Part shown: one piece after another, positions 32,924-43,740 of the stretch | How the letters are laid out: every line of letters starts with the position of its first letter | Numbering within the stretch: the stretch's first letter is position 1 | DNA from: Phytophthora hibernalis | Lineage: Eukaryota > Oomycota > Peronosporomycetes > Peronosporales > Peronosporaceae | Length of the DNA stretch: 64,000 bases | NCBI GenBank assembly: GCA_012656075.1 | Contig: JAAKBF010000207.1 | Coordinates: 62,001-126,000 of the forward strand | Direction of reading: 5' to 3' | Position numbers and translations under genes: made by a program | Notes under the pieces: generated by a model | The model's database searches: none | Told to the model about the DNA's origin: nothing | What the model saw: the letters and a program-made list of their open reading frames with translations, nothing else

Positions 32924-34263
32924 ATGTCGTTCATGAACATTGCTGGAACGCAGTCGGTCGACGATCCGGAGTACCGCTACAAGATGCCGCGACTGCAAGC
33001 CAAGATCGAGGGCCGTGGCAACGGTATCAAGACGCTGGTAGTCAACTGTGCCGATATTGCCACGTCGCTCCACCGCTCGACCGCCGAAGTATGCAAGTTC
33101 TTCGGCTGTGAGCTCGGCGCGCAGTCTAAGTACGACGACAAGACGGACCGTGCCATTGTGAACGGCGCCTTTGAGGCTGGTATGATGCAGCAGCACCTGT
33201 CCAAGTACATCGAGGGCTTCGTGCTGTGCCCCGGATGCCGTCTGCCAGAGACTAAGTATAAGTTCAAGGGCCAGCTGATCTTCCACAAGTGCTACGCCTG
33301 TGGTGCTGTGGAGCCTGTGGACATGAACCACAAACTCACGACCTTCATTTTCAAGGAGCACACGGCCGCCAAGCGCGGCAGTAAAGACGACAAGAAAAAA
33401 CTCAAGAAGGAAAAGAAGGAGAAGAAATCCCACGACGAGCCGAGGACGAGTTCGCTACAAAGGAGAAGAAGGAAAAGAAGAAGAAGGAAAAGAAAGACAA
33501 GAAGGACAAGAAAGACAAGAAAGACAAGAAGGACAAGAAGAAGAAACACCACAAGGACAAGCACTCGGACAAAGAAGCCTCTGGCGCCGAGGACGAGGAG
33601 GATGATGAGGTGGTGTGGCACACGGACCTGTCCGCGGAGGCTGTGGCCGCTCGTGCTGCTGAGGCCGAGGCTATTGAAGCCGCTGCCGCTGCTGCCATGG
33701 AGGCTTTGGCTGCGGAAGAAGTTGTGGCTACGCTGGACAACCTCCAGGTGGACGATGAGAACGCTCTGGACTCGGCCGTGTCGAACCTGCAGCGCTACCT
33801 GACTGAGAGCCACTCGGAGACGGAGATCTTGGAGGAGCTCTGTCGCCAGCAGACCTACTCGGCCCTTCCCGTCACGGACCGTCTTGTCGTGTTCTTCCGC
33901 TCTGCTTTCACGAAGCAGGTCCTGGCGAGCAACCAGGTTGCCAAATACGCACCTGTGCTCGAGCAGATCATCGACGGTCAGCACTCGCAGTACCAACTGT
34001 TGGCTCTGACTGAACACTTCTGCTCCGTGGAGCACCCGGAGTTGTTGTCCTCGTATCCGATTCTGCTGAAGCTGCTGTATGATGAGGACCTTCTGGAGGA
34101 AGAGTGTCTTGTGGCCTGGGCCAACAACGGTGTCCGCAAGGAATATGCGCACTGGGCTGTCACGGACGAGCTTGCTGCGAAGTTAAACGCCCTGCTGCAG
34201 CCCTTCATCCAATGGCTGGAGAACGCCGAAGAGGAGAGCGAGGACGAGAGCGATGACGAGTAA
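32924..34263 (+). CDS. Translation initiation factor eIF5 (one apparent frameshift)
   Basis: eIF5 is the GTPase-activating protein for eIF2 in the 43S complex. The N-terminal domain has YRYKMPRLQAKIEGRGNGIK, with the Arg finger in YRYKM, FGCELGAQSKYDDK and a C4 zinc finger (CPGC...CYACG). After a Lys-rich linker of KKDKKDKK type (33420-33570) comes the C-terminal W2/HEAT domain, ending with the acidic-aromatic box EEECLVAWANN and an acidic tail. The frame changes between GAC and GAG-CC at about 33437-33440. One missing G restores the linker (SHDE...AEDEFATKEKK). In an essential gene this is more likely an assembly error than a real break. Confidence 0.93.
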
Positions 34264-34497
34264 TCTGCTTCGTTCACGATTCATGTTCGACGCGGATTTG
34301 GAGCTATGGTTCACCCGTGTGCACTACCCGAGCGCCAATTCAGCCTTCTCGCTTTCATTCTCAGACCGACGACTTCACCCTTGGGAACCGGATGCGTCTC
34401 TCAAGAAGATGGTCGGCTTCTTCGTGCATTTTTCTTTCAAGCCGACTACTACTCATAGCTTATGAATAAATCCACTTACCGCTCACTCGTGTGTTTT
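34264..34497. other. Convergent 3' spacer between eIF5 and the ELM1-like gene
   Basis: The 234-bp spacer holds both 3' UTRs. AATAAA at 34464-34469 could serve the plus-strand eIF5 transcript. Confidence 0.4.
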
Positions 34498-35724
34498 TCA
34501 GTCTATTTGATTGAGCGCAGCGTGAATATCTGTAGTGATACTCTCCACGATCGTGGCAATCTCTTTCTCTAAGGCCGCAGACGCATTAGAGGGCAATACC
34601 TTGTCATCCGCATCGCTGCGCAGGAGTGCATCTGCAACCGCGTCGCTTGTGAAAGGTTGCGTGACTTTCGCTTCGAGCAAGAACCGGTGAAAGCGTTGGA
34701 ACTTGCCCTACCGAAACAGCACAGCGCAGCAAGTAAGTACCGGTAGATGAAAACGATGCGATTACCGTAGTGTCAAGCTGAGTGAGTACCTTGCAGTATT
34801 CCACGCCGATAGTAAATACCGGCTTGCCCGACGCGATGGCCTCCGTAGTCATTGAAATTGAATCTGGCGTGGTCACGATGCAAGTCGCCGTGGAGAGCAG
34901 TGCGTAGTACGGATTCCGACGCTCAGTGCCAGTCCATACGAGCAGTTGTCCTGGCACCAGAATACGACTCTGCAGTCCGCGACGGATGATATGTTGAACA
35001 TTCTTCGGCGTCCGCCGCGAGAACGTCACCAGTACTGCCACGCCCTCTTCAGTCGGAAACGCATCCATAAACTCACCAACCATCTTATCTGCATCCTTCT
35101 CTGTGAAGGCAAATCCACGACAGGGCCCTCCCATCAGCCACACAACGCGCGTCCTTCTACCCTGCAGCATGTCATAAAATTCCTCGCTCCATTCGTTGCC
35201 ATGCTGCTGTAAGAGCTCCGGCGTGACGTCGTGCACCGTTCCCGACGTAAGATGGAGGTTCCCTGCACCACCTTTTCCATCTAGAAAATCGTGTCTGGGC
35301 GCCACAACAGCGTCAAACCACGAGAGCGGCACACGCGGGTGCTGGATCTGCACGTTGAACGTCCTGCGCGGGTCCAGCTGCTTCAGCACGGCACAGAGCG
35401 CCACCGTGCTCCTCCCACAGCCGATAACGACGTCCAGAGCATGCGGAACCTTCTGCACATGAAACAAGCGACTTGTGTCTTGCTCCTTGTAGCCGAATAG
35501 CGCGTTCCGAGTGACTCGAGCGCCAAAACCTGCAGCACCGGCGGAAGCAGACGCGAGCTCCCGAGCGTTACACGCACATACTCCACGCGCGGACAGCACA
35601 CCTTCGACCTGTGGAGAGCGCTACTGTTCAGCAGTTTGTCGCGCAACCTAGACGCGAGCGCCAGAGCCTGCTTCTCTGCGCCCGCCGCGCCATTCCCGAG
35701 CACCAGGAGCCGCACTCTGCGCAT
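34498..35724 (-). CDS. Mitochondrial-fission ELM1-like protein, two exons, one apparent frameshift
   Basis: The family (PF06258) has a glycosyltransferase-B-like fold; plant ELM1 recruits the fission GTPase to mitochondria. The start is MRRVRLLVLGNGAAGAEKQA (35724), the usual N-terminal motif. Then come VVIGCGRSTVALCAVLKQL, FNVQIQHPRVP..FDAVVAPRHD, a GGP segment, LVTFSRRTPKNV, and the diagnostic RRNPYYALLSTA, TPDSISMTTEAIASGKPVF. An intron at 34708-34789 (GTACTC...TTTCGGTAG) joins EYCK to GKFQRFHRFLLEAK; exon 2 ends at 34498. The frame changes once near 35500-35560 (one base). It is divergent from Nup85, 120 bp apart. Confidence 0.85.
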
Positions 35725-35844
35725 CGCTTCTGCATTAAAGTGACCTTCACTCCGTAGATTCGGTGGTAGGAGTCTCTCCACCGAATGCACATCTTCTCCA
35801 AATTTTACCACTTGGCTACTGGACCAGGAGAGAGAGCGACGACG
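35725..35844. promoter_or_regulatory. 120-bp divergent promoter between ELM1-like and Nup85 genes
   Basis: The two start codons face away from each other across only 120 bp, so both promoters must lie here or overlap the leaders. ATCTTCTCCAAATTTTACC (35791-35809) loosely resembles the oomycete initiator in the Nup85 direction. Confidence 0.45.
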
Positions 35845-38034
35845 ATGGCTTCCACTTCTGGCGCCTTCGAGATCCTGCGTGCGACGCGGCAGCTGCCGAT
35901 GGTGGAGAAGGAGTTAGTCTTCGATAAGCGTTCGACAGACGTGGCAGCCGCGCGCTCCACGGCGGGCGCAGCGTGGGGAAAGAGCGCGCGCAAGTGGGTG
36001 GCGCCTTCGGCGGCCTCCCGCGAGTTCGGCGACGCCATGCCGCGGGAGCTGCGCACGCTGGTGGCCGCTTCCTTCGATGTGTTCACGCGCGTGCAGCAAC
36101 AACAGCTGGGCGCGTTCGGCATCGCACGCGCCAGCCGCGAGTACCGCGAGGCCCTCAAGACGTGCATTTTCGCGCTGGAAGACCGCCTGGAGGAGAGAAA
36201 ATGCACCAGTGCAGAGGAAGAGGAGAAGTTCCTAGACCTGCTTAAGGTGTCGCTGGCCATTTGGCACTTGTGCGAGCTGCTGCTGCTACGGGGAGGAGCG
36301 AGAGGAGCGGACAGAACGCTGGCCTACGATCTGGGGACGTGGCTGCAGGAGCACTACTGTAGTACCCTACTGGAGAAGACAGAAGGTGAGAGCGCGAGAC
36401 TGAAGAAGGAGCGGAAGCCTGAACATGACCCGGCCTTCTGGAGCACGATCCAGTCCTTGGTGATGGCAGGAAATGGAGTTAGTGCGTGGACGCTGCTGGC
36501 CACGCACTCGAGCTATAAGTCGCTATTTTCTCGTGATACAGCGTCGCTGACGGGAGCGTCGATGAAGGCATCTTTCCAGGCGGTGCAAAAGCTGCTGCTG
36601 TCGATGCCTGGAAGTGCCGGGAGCTCGCAGATGAGCATGGAACAGGATAGCCCCGCGGAGTGGAAGAATTGGCATGATACGTGCCAGTATTTGCTTAACA
36701 CAGACGGATACATCAAGTCGAACGCAGGATTGACAAGGTTGCTGGAAATTATGGTGACCAAGGAGGAAGTGCTGAAGAGTCATGCAAAGACTTGGTACGA
36801 GCTGATGATGGCACGGCTGTTCTTGGACGAGCCCAAGACCATTGCGCACCGCTTTGAGTATCTGATGGCCAACTGCTTCCGCGCCTACAACAGTGACAAG
36901 ACGAGTATGGGCAACTTCGACTGTATTATCCTGGCCATAATGCAGTATGACGTCCAGAGTGCGTTGCGGGATATCATTGCACTTGGATTCTCGTGGATGG
37001 CTGCTCATCTGGCAGACCTGCTGCAGAAACATAACGTCATCATAGCCGATGAATGTTTGCCTCAAGCTGAGTGCACACTGCGAGAGCGCTTCCTGCTGGA
37101 GTATGCCATGGAAATCGGCGCGAGCAGTGGCATATGGCAATTTGCCGTGCGGTACTATGAGTACTGTCCCAAGTTCGGAGTAATTGCTATTCGATGTGCT
37201 TTGGAGCGTGAACCACTTCCAACAGACTACAAGGCTGAGCGTCTTATTGCGTACTGTCACGGTAAAAGGGTCTTAACGCAAACTCAGCAACGCATTTCAC
37301 TTCAGAGAGCGCAGGAATGCAAAGCCCAGAAGTCTTACTCATCGGCTGTTCAGTGGATGCTGCGCGGAAACCATCTTGATGATGTGGATGCTCTCTGCGT
37401 TGATATTTTGGACGAATGCAACAGCTCAAGCTCGTTGACTCCATTACATGAAGCGGTGCAATTTATGGAGGCGCACTCCGAGATTGCCCGTCCACAGAAG
37501 CTAGCATGGCTGGTGCGGTACCGTGAGTTCCATTTGGTTCTCGACGACCGCGAGTCATTGTCGCAGCAATTAAGAACTGGTGATTTCTCGGACAAAATGA
37601 TCGAGCGTGCAGGCCTGGAAAGTAAGCTTCGGTTTGTCTCTATTGAAGCTGCCAAGCGCCTTGACTGGCTATTTAGCGCAGCTGAGGCTCCTAAATCACT
37701 TCGCTCTGAAGTGCTGCAGCAAGCTGAGCATCTACTGAAGGAATCGCCGACTGTGTTCGGATCGCGGCACCTGTACTCACTCATGGCATACCTGCAGCAA
37801 TTGGAACGTTCATTTGACCGCCAACAATTTTACGAGTCAGGCTCGAACAAGCACCTAAAAGAACGCATCGAAAGTTTGATTTCTCGAAACCTCGCTGAAG
37901 CGATGCTACAAGAAGCTAGCGCATGTGGTGCTGCCTCGACTGTGAATGGTCCAAGCAGCCAAACAAATGCTGCGTTACTTAGCGTGCAAACGTATTTGAT
38001 CACAGATGCATCTTTCACTCCGATGGAAGATTAA
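35845..38034 (+). CDS. Nucleoporin Nup85-like, 729 aa
   Basis: Nup85 is a scaffold subunit of the Y-complex of the nuclear pore. The intact, intronless ORF is almost entirely helical, as expected of the ACE1 fold. The WHDTCQYLLNTDGYIKSNAG region, FAVRYYEYCPKFGVIAIRC and ERLIAYCHGKRV near the middle match the Nup85 family pattern. The start at 35845 (MASTSGAFEI) is preferred to the upstream in-frame ATG at 35785, which would overlap the ELM1 leader. The last 20 bp overlap the 3' end of the convergent NT-C2 pseudogene (stop at 38015). Confidence 0.8.
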   Translation: MASTSGAFEILRATRQLPMVEKELVFDKRSTDVAAARSTAGAAWGKSARKWVAPSAASREFGDAMPRELRTLVAASFDVFTRVQQQQLGAFGIARASREYREALKTCIFALEDRLEERKCTSAEEEEKFLDLLKVSLAIWHLCELLLLRGGARGADRTLAYDLGTWLQEHYCSTLLEKTEGESARLKKERKPEHDPAFWSTIQSLVMAGNGVSAWTLLATHSSYKSLFSRDTASLTGASMKASFQAVQKLLLSMPGSAGSSQMSMEQDSPAEWKNWHDTCQYLLNTDGYIKSNAGLTRLLEIMVTKEEVLKSHAKTWYELMMARLFLDEPKTIAHRFEYLMANCFRAYNSDKTSMGNFDCIILAIMQYDVQSALRDIIALGFSWMAAHLADLLQKHNVIIADECLPQAECTLRERFLLEYAMEIGASSGIWQFAVRYYEYCPKFGVIAIRCALEREPLPTDYKAERLIAYCHGKRVLTQTQQRISLQRAQECKAQKSYSSAVQWMLRGNHLDDVDALCVDILDECNSSSSLTPLHEAVQFMEAHSEIARPQKLAWLVRYREFHLVLDDRESLSQQLRTGDFSDKMIERAGLESKLRFVSIEAAKRLDWLFSAAEAPKSLRSEVLQQAEHLLKESPTVFGSRHLYSLMAYLQQLERSFDRQQFYESGSNKHLKERIESLISRNLAEAMLQEASACGAASTVNGPSSQTNAALLSVQTYLITDASFTPMED

Positions 38035-38775
38035 CTTGAGCCTTGGAGTTTGTTGGATGGTCCTGTCGTTGGGACACTGTAATGTTCGCTCGAGTCGCTT
38101 CCAATTCGAGAAAGATGTCTTCTACTGCTTGCAAAGCTGATCGCTGTTTGACGAACCTCGGTGGTGACGCTGGCGTTTGACGCGGTGGTCCATGCTCAGG
38201 AACTGGAATGGTGTGTGAAAGATGCCCTTTAGAGGGAACCCATATAACAAAAGCAAGACTAGGATCGTACTCTTTGCAATTTCATTACTACTACTTGTAT
38301 CATGTCACCACAGTAGACGATTTTCTGATGCAACGAAGCAATTTCAGCTGAGAGCATTCGATCAATCCAGGAAGTAATCACCTTCGAAACATACGGTAAC
38401 GTCACCGCGCTTTTGCTCACGATCTTTTCAAGAATCCAACAAATTTGACTTAAGCGAGCGCATGAATGGGATCGCACGTTCAGTGTCGAGTTGAGGCACG
38501 AATCCTCTAGCTGGAACGAACGAGTGGTCTAGCCAAGACGTCGTGAGTGCGAGTGTGTCAACATACAACAGTGATTGTTGTGAAAAGATAGATTCCAGCA
38601 GCCCTCGCACCTTGTTACATCCGAGATATTCTGCTAGATCAACAGCAACTACCCCAAACGATTGTAACCTCCTGCTGCATGGGCTAGCTGACGAATGGAG
38701 ATACGCAGGTTGCAGCTTTTCAGAGTTTTTGTCGCGGTATCAAGCTTGAGAGTGCAATTAGTGATCGTCAGTGGG
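38015..38775 (-). pseudogene. NT-C2-domain gene, 3' part, cut by a transposon
   Basis: Read leftwards from the transposon at 38784, the frame gives ATKTLKSCNLRISIRQLAHA, NRLG-VVAVDLAEYLG and LLESIFSQQSLLYVDTLAL, the second half of an N-terminal C2 (NT-C2, PF10358) domain as in FAM102/EEIG1-like proteins. A helical stretch (ICWILEKIVSK, SWIDRMLSAEIASLHQKIV) and a Pro-rich end with LQAVEDIFLELEATR follow, stopping at 38015-38017. Three one-base frame changes occur (G-run near 38655; near 38452; near 38277). The 5' part of the domain continues on the other side of the transposon at 43224. NT-C2 proteins are membrane-linked adaptors. Confidence 0.65.
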
Positions 38776-38783
38776 TTCAGTGG

Positions 38784-41700
38784 CAGGGTTTCCTAAAATA
38801 CTTGCAATAATATGGGAGGCAGTCGATAAAATAAATAATTGTGAGGCGCTCAAACGAATAGGAAATACATAAATGCATACATCAGAGTCCTGAAATACAT
38901 AGTGCATATTTCGAAGTATTATATAGTTCTATACTTAAAGTACTGAAGTATTATGACTCAAGACACCCACCGGCACCATTGAAATAAGTTATTGAGCGGG
39001 TTTCGCTGACATCTAGAAATACAATATCCCCAGTGAAATTTATCCTAGGAAAAAGGATCAAACCTGTCCAGACTAAGAATAGCCGGCTCGATTTTATCCT
39101 ATGGCGTCGAAAGCCGTAGGATAAAAAAATGACATTCACTCTTCCGCGCTCACTTCAAATTTGCCAGTTCGCGCGCTGAAGGCCATCGCCAACACACCTT
39201 CTGGCTCTCAGCCGGACTCTCGCGATCATCACGTAAGTGCTAGTCTCGTTCAAGATGGAACTGGTGTATAGAATAGGCAGCTGGATGATGTCAAATGGCA
39301 GCAACAGCCTTTGTTACAGCGTCAATCTTCAACTGCTGCGGCGAGAAGCTGTGAAGCCACCTAGACTACGATGCCAGTCGCTGAACGGACTGATTTACTG
39401 TCGGAGACCGATGGTAGTGACGACGAGCTGAATAATACTGCGTCTGGGGCGAATCCAAAATGGAAGTTTACGGAAGCGGCCTCAGTTGAGCTCGGAGTCG
39501 ATGATGTGGAGGTGTATCTGCTGAAGAAGGCCAGGACGGAGATTCCGCACGTGATCGAACGCCTTATGAAGCGAATGTTTGGAAAGAAACGGCGACCACT
39601 TCCATCGGAAGTATCGGTAGCGGACATCATGCAAGTATGGATGGATCCAAGCGTACTGATGTTGACAAAAAACACATCAACGCGAACCTCGACGACAGTG
39701 AATTTACTACAGTGTCTGAAATCAAGGCATTCTTGCAAGTAGAACTCTGGCTGTGTTTTTACAACGTTTCGCCAACCAAGTTTTATTTTACGACCGTTTA
39801 AACAAGGCGCTCTACCCTCCGGTAAAAATAAAACTATGAAGTGTCGAAGATATTTTGCTCTTCTCAACGCGCTTGGAACTCAAAGTGGGAGTGCCCTCTC
39901 TTCATCGGAAACGTGGAATACCCCTTTGAACATGATCGTCAGTTGGCGCATGCCATGGATGCGATGCACAGACTGTGCTCCGAGATTGGATTTGTGAATG
40001 AAGTTTCAATTGCTAGTCTGGATGATGATTTGTTGAGACTTCGATCAAGCACCGTCCACGATCTGGGGTTGACGCGAACCAGAAATCCAGCTAAAGGGTA
40101 TGCGTGCATTCCATTCTTTTGCTGGACGAACATGACAAACTATATCTTCACGATTTTGTTTTGTAGCTTTGGACCAGTACAACATGGTATTGTCTCGCTT
40201 GTGACTGGTTTGCTCTTGTGCAACCACATAGCGTCGCGTGGCGAGTCTGTCGTAGACGTAGTTCGGATTTTGATGCGAGCACTGTGCGGTGTATCTACCG
40301 ATTGCCAAATTCGGCTACCTGTATTCGTGTTTGCCCTTGACAGAGGATATCAGTCGAAGGAAGTAAACAAGCAAATTGTCGAGTGTGGAGCGACAATAAT
40401 TGGTACTCATAAGCGAAACAAGAGTTTTCCTTTTACGTACGGAAAGCCAGGTGGCCACCTGCAGAAAGAGGTGAGCGAGAAAGGTGCTAAAACGACAAAG
40501 TGGGCGACTTCAAAATACTCTGTTCGCTCAGCAGCGAGTACATACGCTACATCGATGCACGCATTAGCGTATCGGTCGGGCCTCGGTAATGTCGTACTGT
40601 GCAACACTTCCCTCATTGCTGCAGGGCCAGGTAAATGGTCGTATTTGCCCAAGCCTGGGTACCGTGGAAGGACTAGCTACAATAACGGAGGTCGGTTTGA
40701 CGGTTTTGAAAGCGTCGTGGAGATATTGACGGAGCGCCAACGCACGCCCGATTGGTTCCTGATGCGGCAATTTCGGATAACTGGACTCGTAGCAATTCAG
40801 ATTCTCCGCACAATCGCTAAGATATCGAGTAGATGTGATGATGGAAGCGATGAGGAGGAGATGGATCCGCCTGTGTACTACAATTTGGCGCAGCAGACTT
40901 CGATTCAATTTGTCCTAAAGCTACTGGGGATGGCAAACGACACGCCACCCGCTGAGTCAACTGAACGTGTGGGTGATCAGCTTTCCGAATCCATTCTCGA
41001 CAAGAAGAAAAATAAGGAACTAAAGCAACTGTGTCGAGATCGCGGGCTTGCAATTTCTGGAAACAAAAGCGAGTTGATCAGTCGACTTTTGAGCTCGGAC
41101 AGCTCGCAGACTAGACAGAAGGGTGTCACTCAAACCCCTGCGGCCGCACTGATTAGTGCATGGTTCCTCTCCCCAAAGTCGTCGTCAGACATGAAGATTG
41201 GCTCAAGAACGAGGAGAATATTAGTTCACGCGTGGGTGGTTTTCTTGATCGGCACTCAAGGTTTCATATTATTGAAGCAACGCGTACGGACTACTATGTC
41301 GGTACGTTGTGAGGAGTACTTTGGATAATGTTGACATGAACTCACGGTTGCATTACTGGAGGCAGACTCGATCAAAAGTATCTCGCGTTTTCACCAGACG
41401 ACATTGCTCTCGTGGTTCTGCCATCTCGTGAGGGTGCATTTTTTCTGTACTCGAATACAAAACCAGAACCAGACCGAGCACGATTGCTGCAGAACAAATC
41501 CTCGCTGAACGTTGGGGGTCGTTTGCAACTTTAAAGTTAGAATGTGAAGCCGATAGTCTTCATCTGAAGCAACTGATCCCAGATCAAGGCCATCGGTCCC
41601 AGATTATTCACAACATCATCTGCGCTTCACTTCGAGATGGATTTATCGTATACTCGTCGCCAACATCGATTATTCGCGTGGTCCATGTCGTTGTTGGGGA

Positions 41701-43223
41701 TGACATTGTGGACGCATACCTCCTTGCATTCGCGGCTGTGAAGGAGGCATGCATGGAGTGGATTTATTCTCCCGATATACCAATCCCGCATTTTACAACT
41801 GATGAACTTGGTCATTGTGGTGATATATCGACTCTGAAGCAGCATCTCGCGTTGTGGCACGTACTGGTCGCAAAGATCGAAGAGCGTGGTCGACCGCTCC
41901 CACCTGCAAAACACATAACCCCACGGTCATTGCGACGTAGAATCGAGTAAAAGGCGGGATTGATGTCTATTCACGCTTTCTAAAAAATGTGAAGTCTGGT
42001 CACGAACATTTGCCCCCACTTGCGGCAATTTGGCTGCGATTTTTGATGACGCTGGTCTACAACGCGTTCCATAGCACCCAACTTCTGCAAGTAAGTCACG
42101 TCAACTAACAGCCAGCTCTCTAATCTAATTAATTCTTGCGTCTAATGTCGATACCACAGAGCTACTCATTTCTGAAGAATGAGGCGCGTTGCATGTCATA
42201 CACTGCGTATCAACAGCACAAGAGCGAGGACATTTCGTTTCGTGACTTTTGTCGAGATGCAGCAAGGTGTTTGCCGATGACATTTGACGAGGAGGACGAG
42301 GAACCGAGGCATGCACTATCAGAAATTGATCAAAACACTGCTCGTGAGGAAGAGATGGGCATCTTGAGACCATGACCTCAATCCTTCGCATATCGAGTGC
42401 GTGATCACTTTGATGGTGAAGCTGAATGGAGGAAGTTACGACTGAAAAACAGTGAGAAGCACAACGAGGTGGGGTAATGGCATGATCGTTCCATTCGTGA
42501 GCGTCGCTAATTTAATGTCACTCGATGAAAGCAGAAATTGCTGCCAGATGGGAAGCAGCGTCGCTGCATCTTGTGCTGTGAACATGGTCATGAAGAAGCG
42601 GATTTCCCACATTCTCGTCTGGACCCCAAGACAAGATATCACTGTCCGTTTTGCAATGTAGTGCTGTGTCATGCTCGACGCTGGGAGAATGGTGAATCAT
42701 GCTACGAGCGGTTTCATTCAGCCCCAAACTACCAAAGGCATGCCAGGATGTACAAGCGGCGAAGAAGGGGAAACAGATTAGGGCTTCACTTCTATCCCGC
42801 AAACGATCGAGCTCATCGGCTGAACTAAACGAACGAGAGGTAACCAGATATGTTGCGACGCCACTCCGCCGATCGTCGCGGCTGTCGATGAGAGGGACGA
42901 ATTCGCGAAGCTGAGTAAGATGTTCGCCGTAGCAACTATTTTTATCCTAGATAAAACGGCCTTTGGCGTGAGCATGAGATGCCCCAGTTGCACTAGCCAT
43001 AACGCCGTCGATTTTCATGAGCTTCATTTCAAGCCATGCCATCTAGCACATAGCTGTCTTCTCATCAACATGGTACATCAATTTCGTTCAAAAGACAATT
43101 GGTCTCGCGAAGGCAGACACTCAAAATTTGGTCCTTTCGTTTATCCTACCAAAATAGCTCACTGGGGTTATTGTATGGTAAAATAGGGCAATTGAAATTG
43201 CCCTATATTTTTAGGAAACCCTG
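38784..43223 (+). mobile_element. 4440-bp DNA transposon, CAGGG ends, perfect 8-bp target duplication
   Basis: The inverted ends are CAGGGTTTCCTAAAA (38784) and its complement ending at 43223. The direct repeat TTCAGTGG flanks the element exactly (38776-38783 and 43224-43231). The motif TTTATCCTA recurs near both ends (about 39041, 39093 and inverted 39115; 42945, 43139), with a strong hairpin around 39093-39124 and another (AGGGCAATTGAAATTGCCCT) at about 43185-43204. The interior encodes one DDE/SAP/zinc-ribbon protein. CAGGG ends and an 8-bp duplication recall hAT-type elements, but the protein is not hAT-like. Confidence 0.85.
39371..42828 (+). pseudogene. DDE transposase with SAP motif, possible nuclease-like part and zinc ribbon (broken)
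   Basis: The parts in order are as follows. The N-terminus is acidic (39371-39742). The DDE-like core spans 39841-40800, with Asp in VSIASLDDDLLRLRSS and FALDRGYQSKEV, and GATIIGTHKRNKSFPFTYG. A SAP motif, KELKQLCRDRGLAISGNKSE, lies near 41015-41080. A degraded region has FSPDDIALV (about 41396) and HRSQIIHNIICASL (about 41592), possibly a YqaJ/PD-(D/E)xK-like nuclease. IRVVHVVVGDDIVDAYLLAF and DELGHCGD follow (41675-41820). An intron spans 42091-42159 (GTAAGT...CTAAT...CCACAG). The zinc-ribbon end is RRCILC...YHCPFCNVVLC...CYERFH (42555-42720). Several frame changes are present. I recall this architecture from multicopy oomycete proteins sometimes annotated as piggyBac-like; superfamily unresolved. 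Confidence 0.6.
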
Positions 43224-43444
43224 TTCAGTGGTACCGCTATGCGCAACTTGCAGTGCAGTATACCTGGACGTCTGGATGAGGATCCATGAATTACAACACG
43301 AATGTCGAACACCACCTGGTGACATGTGTCTTTGCCGGGCGATAGCCTGAACACACCTGTCGACGAACCGATGAACGTTTTGATGGGGGTGAATGGCCTT
43401 CTATTTACTAGTGGGCGGAATTTACCGGACGGATGTTGGACTTT
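43224..43444 (-). pseudogene. NT-C2-domain gene, 5' part
   Basis: On the minus strand the frame reads TFIGSSTGVFRLSPGKD, VVFDIRVVIHG, RRPGILHCKLRIAVPLNPL and runs into the target duplication. It continues in frame with the 3' part at 38775 once the transposon and one TTCAGTGG are removed. Together they form the start of an NT-C2 domain. A TGA at 43445-43447 closes the frame upstream and no ATG is visible, so an upstream exon or further decay is likely. Confidence 0.6.
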
Positions 43445-43740
43445 TCAGGATGATAAGTAGTGGGAGGTTAATATTAAGTTTGGAGAGGTATGCCTCACTT
43501 TGCAATCACGACGAAGTGCACCGCTGAGAGCAAGACCCACAAGCGAAGGAAGACTTCGGGGTGGAAGGCAAGGCGGCTATAGCTACCGCCATTGGTGTCG
43601 CTACTAATATTGAGAAGAAACTGGCGGTCGCTATGCGGCTGAGGCTCGCGCTAAAGTGGATCATGGCTTCACGGAACGCTGCATTGGCTCAAGATGATGT
43701 CACGGCGCGTTCAATGTAACGTTTTATTTGAGTTATTCAG
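43445..43740. other. Spacer, no gene recognised
   Basis: No supportable ORF. TTATTCAG at about 43733-43740 could be a splice acceptor for the following frame. Confidence 0.4.

Noticed and set aside
33292..34152. Long minus-strand ORF (286 codons) opposite eIF5
   Set aside because: Its Leu/Val/Phe runs are the complement of the Lys/Asp-rich linker and Ala/Glu-rich part of eIF5.
43368..43390. 15-base string ATCAAAACGTTCATC shared (inverted) with about 59650
   Set aside because: A few matches of this length are expected by chance in 64 kb, and the flanks do not align.
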